DNA of 64,000 nucleotides, from positions 20,800,362-20,864,361 of the forward strand of contig OY855910.1 in assembly GCA_963693305.1 (NCBI GenBank), written 5' to 3'. Each line of letters opens with the position of its first letter. Position 1 is the first letter of the stretch. This DNA is from Meandrina meandrites. Lineage: Eukaryota; Cnidaria; Anthozoa; Scleractinia; Meandrinidae. The notes under the pieces are model-generated. The model was not told the DNA's origin and did not search any database. It was given only the letters and a program-made list of their open reading frames with translations. Below, in pieces: positions 1-10,845 of this stretch. The translations under genes were made by a program, and so were the position numbers.

Positions 1-316
1 TTGACTTCGAAAACTTTCTCTTTCGCCTAAAAGACAAACTTTCCACCCTTCGAGCTATTGCAACTAAAAATAATAAGTTAGATAAATTCAAGGAAACGTG
101 GTCCGCTCTGGTATAAGTATTTTGTTGTATTGTTTCTTTCCTTTTGTTAATGTACCAACACTGTTCATGCGTTTCTGTTTACTGTATATACTTGGTTGTA
201 AAAAGTATAGATAAGTTGTAAGCAAGAATTGTAAATAGTGTAAGTAAGTAGTTAATACTGTATTGTAAATTAATGTATGTCTTGTGTTGTAACGTGTAAC
301 GGTCAATAAAAAAAAA
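1..316 (+). mobile_element. 3' end of an L1/Tx1-like LINE
   Basis: The window opens inside a LINE. The last ORF2 codons end with TAA at 114-116. About 190 bases of AT-rich 3' UTR follow, with repeated GTAAGTA-like words, ending in AATAAA and an A-run at about 304-316. The same arrangement recurs at 7915-8213, 36779-37172 (minus) and 60201-61288. Confidence 0.6.
3..116 (+). pseudogene. LINE ORF2 C-terminal fragment
   Basis: Reading from base 3, 37 codons are open to a TAA stop. They start DFENFLFRLKDKLSTL and end with a lysine-rich stretch and ETWSALV. Position and composition match the last residues of the L1/Tx1-type ORF2 seen intact at 37173-40904 (minus), where a similar segment follows the C-terminal zinc-knuckle region. 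The 5' part lies before the window, so intactness is unknown. Confidence 0.5.
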
Positions 317-905
317 GTTCATCGACCGGTTTCCAAATAATTATCACATTTGTAGGTGTAGACCAAATTATTTACAGAAGCGGCAACAAGAGCACCTGAA
401 TGCACTCTCATCAATCCTTTTTTTTTTTGCAATCGGTCGTGGCGATCCCCATCAATTTTGTATACACAATTTTAAATTGCATCAAACTACTATGAGATGA
501 AACTACATTCCCAAAGCGCGACGTGTTCTTCAGATAGTACCCAATTATCTCCATAGTATGTTTTTACTGTATTTATAACCCTCAAAACTTCATCCCCAAA
601 AATTTCGATAACGCTCTTACAGAATTTGTTCAAACTTTGCCAACATTGAGGCAGGTATAGGAGGTACATGCTCCCTTAAACGATTTCCGAAAAAATCTCC
701 TGGTGCCGAGCAATACGAACGAGATTAATAAGCGTGATGACGTCATTACGTTGCTATGACAACTCCGATGTCAAAATAACACTGGTCATAACAAATTTCC
801 ATCTTTACCTAATTCAGCTGTGGTGATCGTTTTTCGACATTGTTAATGACGATCTGGTTAATTCTCAAACTTGAGCGGTGTTGCCCCTAAAAAATCCAGT
901 CGAGC
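317..905. repeat. Unclassified AT-rich repeat-like segment
   Basis: No coding sequence is visible. The right edge reads GTCGAGCCACCTTGAAG, whose reverse complement (start TTCAAGGTGGCTCGAC) resembles the TTAAGG-type ends of other elements in the window. A matching left end was not found, so boundaries and class are uncertain. Confidence 0.25.
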
Positions 906-911
906 CACCTT

Positions 912-1467
912 GAAGACTACCCGATAATTTTGCTGAACTTTTTCCATCCTGGATTCCTTTGGACGGTCATTTGCTACTGCTTCTGCCAAAAAATCTACAT
1001 GTAAGCTTGAAAGTAAACTTAACTATTCTCGTCCGACGACACAGATTTCTTTGATCGATAATCTCTCTAAATGCGACTTCTAAATTAGTTTCAAGGATAA
1101 TACGACAAACGTTCGGTTAAAAAAGGGTCAAAAAATATTTCTATTTCACTTACCTGTAAGTAATAGCGTCGATAGTTTGGCGATTGTTCCGGCCTGACAA
1201 TATTCTTGCTGCAAAATAAAGTCTAACAGAACTGGAACTAAAACTGGCACTCGATCCCGACAAGTCAAGTTTAAGTTCCGTCAGTGCTACCACTCATTTT
1301 ATGGGAATATTTTTGTATCTAAGTTCGTCGACAAAATAAATACAAGTTACTTTCACACAACATTCCCTGCCATTGCGTTTCTGATCGTCTCTCAAAAACA
1401 GGCGAGAACATCCACGTAACGCGCGTTAGCATCCGCTGGTAAACTGGGTACCATGTCTAAAAATAAC
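912..1467 (+). repeat. Repeat G, copy 1 (long form)
   Basis: First of three copies of a repeat. It shares its left part with 2440-2600 (direct) and with 1975-2200 (inverted), and its right end (AACTGGGTACCATGTCTAA) with 2647-2665. It carries about 340 bases (roughly 1051-1390) absent from copy 3. Read on the minus strand, 930-1110 is coding-like, ending FKLTCRFFGRSSSK and a stop. An AG/GTAAGT junction sits just 5' of that reading. Confidence 0.55.
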
Positions 1468-1471
1468 TTAA

Positions 1472-1909
1472 GGTCATTCCCCCGAAATAGAACTGAACAT
1501 AGATTTTCAACCAAACTTTGCCTATTGGTTGATTACCTAAAGGGAACTTAAATTTTGAAATAAAAAAGGGGGTCACCACATTCGTTTAGGGGCAGGAAGA
1601 CCTTGTATTTACCACATAATTCCTTATAATTCCATTGCGAATACTGGCAAAGTACACGTTTTCGATGATAATCTTTTTTTCAAACATAGAAATTGATCTG
1701 TATTTATTTTATAGAAAGAGTTTGATCGTTGCACCCAAAATACGTGAAAAAATTGATAGGTCCCCATACTCGTTTACGAGAAATCGACGATTTATTTCTC
1801 TCGCGGACTAAGTTGCATAGAAAAAAGCCGCCATTTTGTTTATGTGCGCGCTAATGGCGCAAGGAGTTGTGCGCAGTAAGGATGCGCAATGCAAAACAGA
1901 GGAATGACC
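1472..1909 (+). mobile_element. TTAA-target TIR element E, copy 1
   Basis: The element starts GGTCATTCC and ends GGAATGACC. It is flanked by TTAA (1468-1471) and TCAA (1910-1913). The flanks continue as repeat G, and copy 3 of G at 2647-2700 has a single TTAA (2673-2676) with no insert, so it acts as the empty site. A second copy lies inverted at about 29270-32777, with later insertions inside it. Length is 438 bases with no transposase. A TTAA target suggests the piggyBac superfamily, by inference. Confidence 0.65.
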
Positions 1910-1974
1910 TCAAGAGGGATTACCTTTGGAATAACCTTTGGGGATTGAGTCTCCCACTTCATACTCTCTTGTTA

Positions 1975-2200
1975 CAGGTAAGTGAAATAAAAAGCTGTTT
2001 TTTTTTACAGAACGTTTGTCGTATTAGGCTTGAAACGAGTTTAGAAGTCGCATTGAGAGAGTTTGTCGATCAAAGAAATCTTTGCTGTCGGAGGAGAATA
2101 ATTACTTTCAAGCTTACTTGTAAATTTTTTGGCAGAAGCAGAAACAAATGACCGCCCAAGGGAATCCCGGCTGGATGGAATCAGTTCAGCAAAAATAACA
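1975..2200 (-). repeat. Repeat G, copy 2 (inverted)
   Basis: Reverse complement of about 920-1180. On the + strand it reads through a coding-like stretch (from about 2010) ending FKLTCKFFGRSRNK and a stop at 2149-2151. This parallels the reading of copy 1. A GTAAGT word and a T-run followed by ACAG lie just upstream. Between 2200 and 2440 I see no feature. Confidence 0.5.
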
Positions 2201-2439
2201 GGTAGTTTTTTTAATCGAGTATTTAGATTATTCCGTCGCAAACAAATCACACTTTAGTACTTGTCGTCTGTGTGTATTGCGAGTTTGCCGATCAAATTAT
2301 GGACGTGGTAAATTGCTTTGAATGTAGGTTGTAATGTTGGCTTATTTGTATTATAAAGAAAAGTGCAAGAAAAGGAAAACGCCATCGTCAGAATAACTTC
2401 TTTATATCTGCCTAACAACGCCAATTTACAAATTTGCTT

Positions 2440-2720
2440 GCACCGAATACTCTAAATGTTCGATTAAAAGACTAGCGGATAATCTTGCTGAACTGATTCC
2501 ATTCATACTTAGAAGGTCATTTGCTGCTTCTGCCAAAAACCCTAAGCTTGAAAGTAAATGTTCTCGTCCGCCGGCACAGATTTCTTTTGCTCTAAAAACC
2601 ACTCGAGAACATACGCACAACGCGCTTTAAATAACATCTGCGGGTGAACTGGGTACCATGTCTAAAAATAACTTAAGAGAAAGTACCTTTGGAATAAGGC
2701 CTATAACTCTCTCTTGTCAT
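2440..2720 (+). repeat. Repeat G, copy 3 (short form, empty site for E)
   Basis: Direct copy of G lacking the 340-base middle segment of copy 1. From 2647 it matches 1443-1471 and then continues, across a single TTAA, into sequence that in copy 1 lies to the right of element E (ACCTTTGGAATAA at 2685 and 1921). It is therefore the pre-insertion state of that site. Confidence 0.6.
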
Positions 2721-2851
2721 ATTTGAATGACATTCTTGGTTATGTGCATGCGCGGCCTCGTCCGACACGGCCACATGTTTTTTGCTTAAGCAAATGTTGG
2801 CCCTCCTTCCCTTGAAAATCTTTGATAAATAAGGTCTAATAATGGTACTCC

Positions 2852-3745
2852 ATGCAAAGAGCCAGAAAGAATAAAAGAGGGGACCGAGGCTCAACTGAAG
2901 AAGAAACAAGTACTGCCAAGAAATCCAACATGGCGGATCAAGAAGAGAAGGACAGCATGTTCTCAGAGAAAGAACCTACTCTGCTGGAAATCAAAGATCT
3001 ACTTGTAAGCATCCAAGCTACAGTCTCCAAGATCTCGCTAAAGAATCAAGTCTTAAAGAAAGAGCTTACAGAGCTGAAGGACTCAATGGCTTTCAATGAA
3101 AAGGAGCTGCAAGACATCAAGGATACCGTAAAGAAAGTATCAAAAGCGAACGCGTCGATACAAAAAGAGCTTGTAAAGGCAAAAGAAGAGTTAGAGCTGA
3201 CTAAGCAGCAATTGGATAAAGAAAAAGAAGAAACAGGATTTGTTTGGTGTGCCTTGGACGATCTTGAGCAGTATACGCGTAAAAATTCCCTTGAAATACA
3301 TGGAATACCTGAACACGTCTACTCCGACACGGAAAGCGCTGTCATCAAAATCGCAAATGCGCTTGATGTATCCATTCAGCCTGATGACATCGAAATAACG
3401 CATAAATTGAAAGGCAGAGAAGGGAAGAGACCGATAATTGTTAAATTCTGCAGTCATAAAGCAAAGTCGAAGCTATACAAAGAGCGCATAAAGCTTCGAA
3501 ATTTCAAGATCTCTGACATTTTTCCTTCCTTCTCGACAACAACAGCCGCATCTAATCAGGACCGCATCTATATCAATGAAAACTTGACGCCGTACAGAAG
3601 GGACATAGTGAAAGAAGCGAACCAGAGAAAGAGAAACAAGACTCTCACAAGCGTGTGGACACTGGATGGAAAGATCTACGTAAAGACCTCGCAAGAAGGA
3701 CAGCGTATTCGAATCTTCTCGATGGAAGACCTTGAGAATATCTGA
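2852..3745 (+). CDS. LINE ORF1 protein (coiled coil plus RNA-binding-like domain)
   Basis: An open frame of 297 codons. A better start may be the ATG at 2930 (ACATGGCG context, protein starting MADQEEKDSMF). Residues about 50-135 are heptad-like and rich in K, E, L, as expected for the trimerising coiled coil of L1-type ORF1 proteins. The block from LEQYTRKNSLEIHGIPE through RPIIVKFCSHKAKSKLYKER matches the RRM-like part, and INENLTPYRRDIVKEANQ with VWTLDGKIYVKT the C-terminal domain. By family knowledge it binds LINE RNA as a chaperone. It sits 450 bases upstream of ORF2 on the same strand. The frame is intact although ORF2 is broken. Confidence 0.85.
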   Translation: MQRARKNKRGDRGSTEEETSTAKKSNMADQEEKDSMFSEKEPTLLEIKDLLVSIQATVSKISLKNQVLKKELTELKDSMAFNEKELQDIKDTVKKVSKANASIQKELVKAKEELELTKQQLDKEKEETGFVWCALDDLEQYTRKNSLEIHGIPEHVYSDTESAVIKIANALDVSIQPDDIEITHKLKGREGKRPIIVKFCSHKAKSKLYKERIKLRNFKISDIFPSFSTTTAASNQDRIYINENLTPYRRDIVKEANQRKRNKTLTSVWTLDGKIYVKTSQEGQRIRIFSMEDLENI

Positions 3746-4194
3746 CAATTACACCAGATGTATTTCCGAACTCAAGGATGGACCCTGCCGAATTAAGGTT
3801 TTATTTCCTACCTTTATTTTCTACTCTCCCTGGTGTTTTAGTTTCTGTTTCCCCCTCAGCATGCTTAACTCTAATTTTCTAATCCTTTTATGGTTTTTGA
3901 TGCGGGTATTTGTGCAATTAATAACATGTACTACCATTACCCCTACGTTTTAAGCTCGCTTTTGTTTTGTTTGCTAAGTACGTTTCGCTTCTATTATTTT
4001 ATATGTCATGTTGTGTTAAATCAATCCTAAAGGTTGCGATTTGCCGAATCGACTTGTGTAACAAACAAAACCAAGCAGCAAAAGGCCCAGGTTTCCAAGG
4101 AAGGCTTCGAAGAAATTTTGAGTATTACATTGATTTTTTTCCATGTATACATTTTTTATTTTTAGCTGTCAAGAAAAGAAATCGTTATTAAGTT

Positions 4195-7100
4195 ATGACA
4201 ACTCCTTTTACAGCTTCTTTTTGTTCGCTGAATGTCAGAGGTCTAAACCAATCGCGTAAACGAAGGCAGCTTTTTAGGTGGCTGCACAACAATAAATTTG
4301 ACATTGTATTCCTTCAGGAAACCTATTCAACAAAAAGCATAGAAAGCTTATGGAAATCCGAGTGGGGTGGCAAAATCTATTTTAGTCATGGTACAAGTCA
4401 TTCAAGAGGTGTTATGACACTTTTTAATCCCAAATTAGCTGCCTTGGTTGGCAACATCGAAACGGACAAAAACGGAAGATATTTAATTCTCCAAGCAACT
4501 ATCGGCGATACTGCTTTTCAGTTGTGCAACATCTACAGCCCGAATAACAATTCCGACCAAAAAGTGTTTTTCTCTAGCATTCGTGACATTCTCATGAAAC
4601 TTTCGGACAATAACGTCATAATCGGTGGCGATTTCAATTGCGCGCTAACACATCGCGACAAACTAGGAGGCGCTGCAGTAGAAAGAAAAAACAATGTAAT
4701 TTGCGAAATTACTCAACTGTGTGACTTGCTAAAACTCCAAGATGTTTGGCGATATCAGCACCCTGATCAACGGCAATTCACATGGCGCGACAAAGCACTA
4801 AAAGTAATAACAGTGTAGATTGGATTATTGGTTGGTCGCTAAAGAACTTTCGCACATTGTGCTAAATACAGAAATAAAACAATCCTCATTGTCGGACCAC
4901 TCTGCAATAATCTTGACACTTCAGTCTAAAGACTACGAACGAAGAGGGCCATTTTTCTTGAAATTCAATAACTCTCTTCTGGAGGACAGTACCTTTGTCG
5001 AACAACTTCAATGTTTAATACCCGAGTACAAAAAGAAATATAGTAATCTCGCTGACAAAGGTTTATTATGGGATATGATCAAAATGGAAATAAGAGGTTT
5101 TTGCGTGCGGTTCTCAAGGAGAAAAAGCAGAATGCGTAGGAACATAGAAAAAAATCTTACTGACCAAATCGATGCCTTAATGAAAACACTTGTGACAAAT
5201 AGGTCGAAAGAGAATATTGCTAAATTGTATAATCTTAGATCAGAGCTAAACAAGATCGCGGAGTACAGAACTAAAGGTGCTATTTATTATAAGAAGTAGA
5301 ACAAGATGGCACGAGCAAGGCGAAAAAATACTAAATATTTCTTAAACCTGGAAAAACGACAAAATGCCACAACTTACATATCGAAGCTTAAATCTCAAGA
5401 TGGACAAGAAATAACGAACTCAGACGAAATCCTAAACTGCCAAAGACTGCTTTACAAAATCCTCTACGCGGCGGTACCTCGCAAGAACCAGGACGATAAA
5501 TTATTTTTTGAAGATCCAGATCTTCCTAAATTAAAGGATGCTGACCTAGAGGAACTTGAAAGGCCACTCACTAAGCAAGAGTGTTTTGAAACGCTTAAAA
5601 CCTGCTTCAAAGGTAAATGTCCAGGAAGTGACGGATTTACGGTAGAATTTCATCAACAATTTTGGTCAGCTCTAGGCGAAGAAATGATTCAAAGCTTTAA
5701 TTATGCTTCAAAACACGGACATCTTAATATTACTCAGAGACAAGGAATTATCAAAGTTGTGCCCAAAAAGCGAAAAAACAAGTTATACTTAGAAAATTGG
5801 AGACCGATATCTTTACTAAACATTGACTATAAAATAATAACAAAGACTATAGCAAGTAGAATCTTCAACGTTCTTCCCTTTCTTATCCATGATGACCAAA
5901 CCGGGTACGTTAAAGGTCGATACATTGGCCAAAATATTAGGCTGATACAAGACATAATGAAAATAACATCCCTAGAAAATATACCTGGCATGGCAATTTT
6001 TATCGATTTTAAAAAAGCTTTCGATTCTGTAGATTGGGAGTTTCTAGCTAAAGTCCTAGAGACGTTTAATTTTGGACCGCAAATTCGAAACTGGATTAGG
6101 ACATTCTACACAGATATTACTAGTTGCCTCATTAACAACGGTCACGGCTCCGAATTTTTTACTTTGCAAAGAGGAGTCAGACAAGGTTGTCCTCTATCTG
6201 GTATCCTTTCGCCCTCTGTGCAGAAATCCTAGCGAACGCAGTTAGAAATAACAAAAATATTAGAGGAATACAAATTCACAACAAAGAATACATATTATCG
6301 CAATATGCATGCAGATGACACTACTGCCTTCGTCTCCGATGCATCGTCGGCCCAAAACTTGTTTGAAACATTACGCGCCTTCCAGGACGTTTCAGGCCTG
6401 GAAATAAACAAGACCAAAACCGAAGGAATGTGGTTGGGTTCGTGCAAACATAACACCTCGACACCTTTTGACATAGCTTGGCCTTCAGAACCGATATATG
6501 CACTAGGAATCTATTTCTCTTACGACGAAGATGAAGCTTTCAAAAAAAAATTTGAACAAACATTATTGTCTATGAAGAACCTTTTTAAGACTTAAAAGTC
6601 TTTGGAAGTTGAGAAACCTTACGTTGTACTGTCGAATAACCATTCTTTAAAGCCTTGCCCTTTCGAAACTAGTTTATAATACATCAGTACTCGCTACTCC
6701 CCGGGAATTTGTATCTTCAGTTCAAACTACCATCTCTCGGTTTGTTTGGAACAACAAACCTAAAATCAAACACACTACGATGATTGGACCGAAATTTAAA
6801 GCTGGTTTAGATTTGCCGGATTTCGAAATAATAAACAATGCCTTGAAGGTCACTTGGATTAGAAGGTTATACGAAAGCAGTGACAATGCTAGTTGGAGCC
6901 ATATACCTCTTACACTTTTAAGGCAGGTAGGAGGTAAATTCTTACTTGAATGCAATTACGATTTAAAATATCTTAAACTAGACTTACCTATCCAATTTTA
7001 CAAAGATGCCCTGAGCATTTGGCAAATTATAAACCAACACACGCCCGAAAACAAAGAACAAATACTGAATGAAATCCTGTGGAATAACCGGTTTATTAAA

Positions 7101-7914
7101 ATCCAAGACCTTTCTATCTATTACCATAGTTGGCATACAGCAGGAGTGACCAGAGTCAGAGACATTTTCTGTGGAAACAACTTCTTGACATTCGATGACT
7201 TTTGCCGCAAGTTCGCAATCAAAACTAACTTTCTTACTTATTATGGCCTATGCAACGCCATCCCTAAAAATTGGATTCGTTTGTTGAAGGAATTTAATCC
7301 AAGTGCTCAAACTGGCTCTGAATATGTAGGGAATATTTCTTTAAACAAACTTAAATGTAAATTAGCTTCTAGATTTCTAGTCAGCCTGAAATTTATACCT
7401 CCTACTGCGCTCTACTGCGGAACAAAGAATGCTGCAAGCCAACTTCGATAGGAAAACTATAGGTACTATCTATACTATTCCTTTTAAAGTTACCAAAGAT
7501 ATTAGGTTCGCTATATTCCAATTCAAAATTATACATCACATCCTGCCAACCAATGCAACTCTTTTCAGAGATAAAATTATTGAACATGACAAGTGTCACC
7601 TCTGCGATCAAAAACAAACTTTACAGCATCTTTTTGTGTCTCACCCAGATGTGCAAGCTTTCTGGCAAAGCTTTTCTAACTGGTGGAATGTTAAAAATGA
7701 CGACTCCATTGATCTGAATGAAAAAACCATAATCTACGGTTTCACAAACAACTTTTGCCAACAACTTGGTTTAAACCTCTGCTTATAATCGCCAAATATT
7801 ATATCTACTCCGCTTCAAGGGAAGAAGAACAGTACTATTTCGAAGCCTTCCTCGCTGTCCTTAAAAACAAACTTCAAATTGAGAAAGCTAAATGTAAAAC
7901 ACAAATTAATCTTT
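4195..7914 (+). pseudogene. LINE ORF2 (endonuclease-reverse transcriptase), disrupted
   Basis: The endonuclease domain starts at 4195 (SLNVRGLNQSRKRRQL, LQE, GGDFNCAL at about residue 142). The frame breaks at about 4815. A stop TAG (5297-5299) falls where the intact copy reads through. The RT domain (IDFKKAFDSVDWEFL, RGVRQGCPLSG) is broken by loss of one T near 6208 and a 4-base tandem duplication at about 6302-6309 that splits the YADD motif; the two together restore the frame. Further breaks: TAA at about 6643, a shift near 7430, and a base loss near 7787. The C-terminal knuckle is at 7590-7640, with its last Cys replaced by His. It cannot make a working protein. Confidence 0.85.
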
Positions 7915-8213
7915 AATAAAATGTAAACCAACAGTAAGTAGTAAATAAGTGCGAAAATAGTGAATGCAGTCGTTAGTGTTGTAATTGCTTTTTCTTGTCG
8001 TTAGTATTGTTCGTTTATTTGTAAGTATAGTGTAAACAGGAAAGTACTATGAGCGTTGTAATTTTTTTTCTTGTCTTTAGTCTTGTTAGTTTAATTGTAA
8101 GTATACTGCAAGTAGGAAAGTACTATGAGAGTTTCTACAATCCTTTTTTTTCTTCTTTTTTATTGTATGTGGTGTGAAGCAACTGAATAAAAAAAATAAA
8201 TAAATAAAAATGA
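7915..8213 (+). other. LINE 3' UTR and A-rich tail
   Basis: Noncoding, with repeated GTAAGTA-like words (for example GTAAGTAGTAAATAAGTG) and runs of T. It ends with AATAAA words and an A-rich tail at 8186-8213. From 8214 to 8345 I see nothing recognisable. Confidence 0.6.
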
Positions 8214-8345
8214 CATTCTTTTAATTTGCACGTGCGCTCATGATTACAACATGACCTTTTTAAAACGGTATATCAATTGTGAATGATATAACTTGGTTAC
8301 CAAAGATTAACAGTTCAGATGATTTCATCTTTCGGAGTAAAAGCG

Positions 8346-9681
8346 CCAGAGTAGTTTTAGTTCAGTAGTGGTAAAAGCGCTACGGGCATTCTATTAGACC
8401 ACTTAGCTATTTCAGATATTGAGGCTTGGATCTTGGAACAGACGTCATCTATGGAATCGCCAACACAATATAAAGTTGTGTCGTCGGCAAACATTTCCAT
8501 CTTTCCACAGATAGGTACCTGTGGAAGATCGTTGACATAAATACTAAAGAGCCTAGGCCCAAGTACTGAGCCCTGGGGTACACCGAAATTGACTTCCTGT
8601 TCACTTGATCTTTGACCCTCAATCTCAACAAACTGCTTTCTCCCAGATAAGGAATCAACAATCAGATTATACATATTTCCTGAAATTCCACAGGCTTGGA
8701 GTTTAAGAGCCATTGTTTTATGACAAATGGAATCAAATGCCTTTTTAAAGTCGATAAACAATACTCCCACAATTCTATTTCTATCCAGCTCTTGTCTCCA
8801 CACTTCAGTCAGGTGCAGCATTAGAAGTTCTATAGATCTATTTGGCTTGAAACCCCATTGGTTTTCGCTGGACAGTCCTTTGTTTACAAAGTGACAGTCA
8901 ATGGAATCCCCTATGATACACTCCTACATTTTGCTCGGAATGCTCAACAGGGAAATGGGTCTGAAGTCGTCGCCTCTTTCAGAACTTTTTCCCCTTTTTG
9001 GCACAGCTTTAACTTTGCTCATTTTCCATTGGGAAGGAAACTTTGAAGTTTTTAGACTTTCTCCCAAGACACAGGATTAAAACCGACAGTCCCAGCGTCA
9101 CCCCCTAGCCTGAGCCCCCTTGCAGCGATGCCGTCGGGGCCGCACCCTTTTCCAGGCTTCACTCGTTTTTCAATAACTCTTTTGATCTTGTGAGCATTTA
9201 GTTGTAATGGCTCAGCAGAAGAAGTGACTTGGTAAATATGGTGATATTCATTTACACTGTTATCCAATACGATGTCATTTGCGAGACTTTCACCAACATT
9301 AGAGAAGAAATGGTTTAAGCTTTCAGCCTTATCTTTAGCATTTGTTATGATGTTTCCATCCTCATTTTTGATTGCACCCACATTACCCTTTGATTTGCCT
9401 TGCATTTCACGTACCACCCTCCAGAAATCGCTCGAGCTGCTTGCATTTTCAAACTTATCTTTCCAATACTCTGCTTCTACTTCTCTCATGATCTTAGTCA
9501 CATGATTTCGTTGTTGTCGATACTGTTTCCAAGCATCTGGATCACTTGGGTTACTTTGAGCTCTTCTTAGCAGGGCATATCTTTTATTCATCTCCTTCCT
9601 GATGCTGCCATTCATCCACTTCAAACCATTAGTGCGCACTTTTACTTTTCTAGTTTTCAGATGATCAGACATAACGTCCTT
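8346..9681 (-). pseudogene. CR1/Jockey-like LINE ORF2: linker and reverse transcriptase, broken
   Basis: Read from 9672 leftwards: a linker (LKWMNGSIRKEMNKRYALL), the conserved RT entry (KPGKGCGPDGIAARGL), then after a frameshift DDFRPISLLSIPSK (about 8975-8930), an in-frame stop, GFKPNRS, then LFIDFKKAFDSICHKT, FGVPQGSVLGPRLF and the catalytic FADD (MEMFADDTTLY). The frame is lost near 8395 at SNRMPV, and the 3' part is missing. The matching endonuclease part is 14414-15216, separated by repeats A1 and B1. By family role this is target-primed reverse transcription; this copy is dead. Confidence 0.8.
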
Positions 9682-10845
9682 TTATTTTTTTCCAAGAGGG
9701 CACGGTAACGAATCCTGCAATCTGATTGGTTCTTAGCGCGGGCAAGACTCTCCTATATCTGCCCACGGGCAACGGTAACGCTTTCGTCAGTTAGATTTGG
9801 CGGCGCCCTCGAAACTTTCGCTCTCCAAAGTTAATGTAATTGCTCACCAACCGTTGTAAATGTGAAAGGAAAAGTAAGCAGTGGAATTAAAGGCCTTGAA
9901 GTTCTCCAAAAGGCGAGTATTGATTCTCTTTATTGACAAAATCAAGTTGTACAAGTTTTATGGCCGTAGTTTGTCGATTGTTGTTTGTGCATTATTTACA
10001 CTGATTTTCACGCCATTGCGCTTACCTGCAAGTCGCCGGCTTATTTACATACACGATTGATTCTTTCAAAAGCTAACTTAGTAACGGAATTAAAGGCCTT
10101 GAAGTTCTCCAATAGGCGGGTATTTTTGTATTTATTGACAAAATCAAGTTTTTGTTTGTCGATCGTTGTTTATGCATTCGCACTGATTTTCACGCCGTAA
10201 TGCGGTTTACTGCAAGTCGCTGGTTTACAGACTCGATTTATCCTTTTAAACGCTTTGCCTTTCTGCTACTTTTCCCCAAAACCGAATACTGCTTATCACC
10301 ATTCAAGAAAATAAGATGTTGTGATTAAAAACAGTTAAATTAATTCTCGCAAAATTGTGCCGTGTGCAGACGACCAAACTACACAAACAAACTTCATTCA
10401 ATTACACTTTCGTGACTCGAGATTTTTTGCTCTCTTTTGCTGCTGCATTGTGCTTCTTTTTTATCGTTAAAGTTACTTTTCTCTTTTTTTCTGATGACCT
10501 TTTCCGTGAGTACTGTTCAGTTTAGCGAATTTATTTTGTTTGGCGGAAAACAAATCATTCTTCACTTTATCCGCAGCTTTTACCGATCGATTCAACATGC
10601 ACATTGGATGCGCGCGTATAATACAATTACATTTTGCAAGGCAATCTTTTTAGATTTTTTTTAACCAAGTAAGAAAAAAATAAATAAGTTATTTACCGGC
10701 TTTGGGTCGGTCGGTATCGTGAAAAACTGTGACCTCGGTCTTGAAAATGCTGCCCTGGGCCTGCGGCCTCGGGCAGCATTTTCAAGACCTCGGTCACAGT
10801 TTTTCACGATACGGACCTCCCAGCCGGCAAATAACATATATATAT
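9682..10845 (+). repeat. Hairpin-ended repeat A, copy 1
   Basis: A 1.16-kb noncoding element, repeated inverted at 20930-22133. Outer end: CTTTTATTTTTTTC. The inner region has two tandem 205-base units (about 9880-10080 and 10083-10265), both also in copy 2. The other end is a long hairpin (10688-10835). It abuts B1 at an AT-rich junction. No transposase. It splits a LINE together with B1. Confidence 0.65.
10688..10835. repeat. Long hairpin at the end of repeat A1
   Basis: Inverted repeat with arms of about 70 bases (left arm contains TCGTGAAAAACTGTGACC, right arm GGTCACAGTTTTTCACGA) and a short GC-rich centre. The copy at 20939-21086 keeps the pairing though several bases differ, which suggests the fold is maintained. 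Confidence 0.75.

Larger units (their letters stand above)
2720..8213 (+). mobile_element. Near full-length inactivated L1/Tx1-like LINE
   Basis: Order on the + strand: short 5' region, ORF1 (2852-3745), 450-base spacer, ORF2 (4195-7914, broken), 3' UTR and an A-rich tail TAAAAATG at 8205-8212. The two-ORF layout, apurinic-type endonuclease, reverse transcriptase and C-terminal Cys/His knuckle are those of the L1/Tx1 group. The 5' boundary is uncertain. Several frameshifts and stops in ORF2 make it immobile on its own. Confidence 0.75.
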
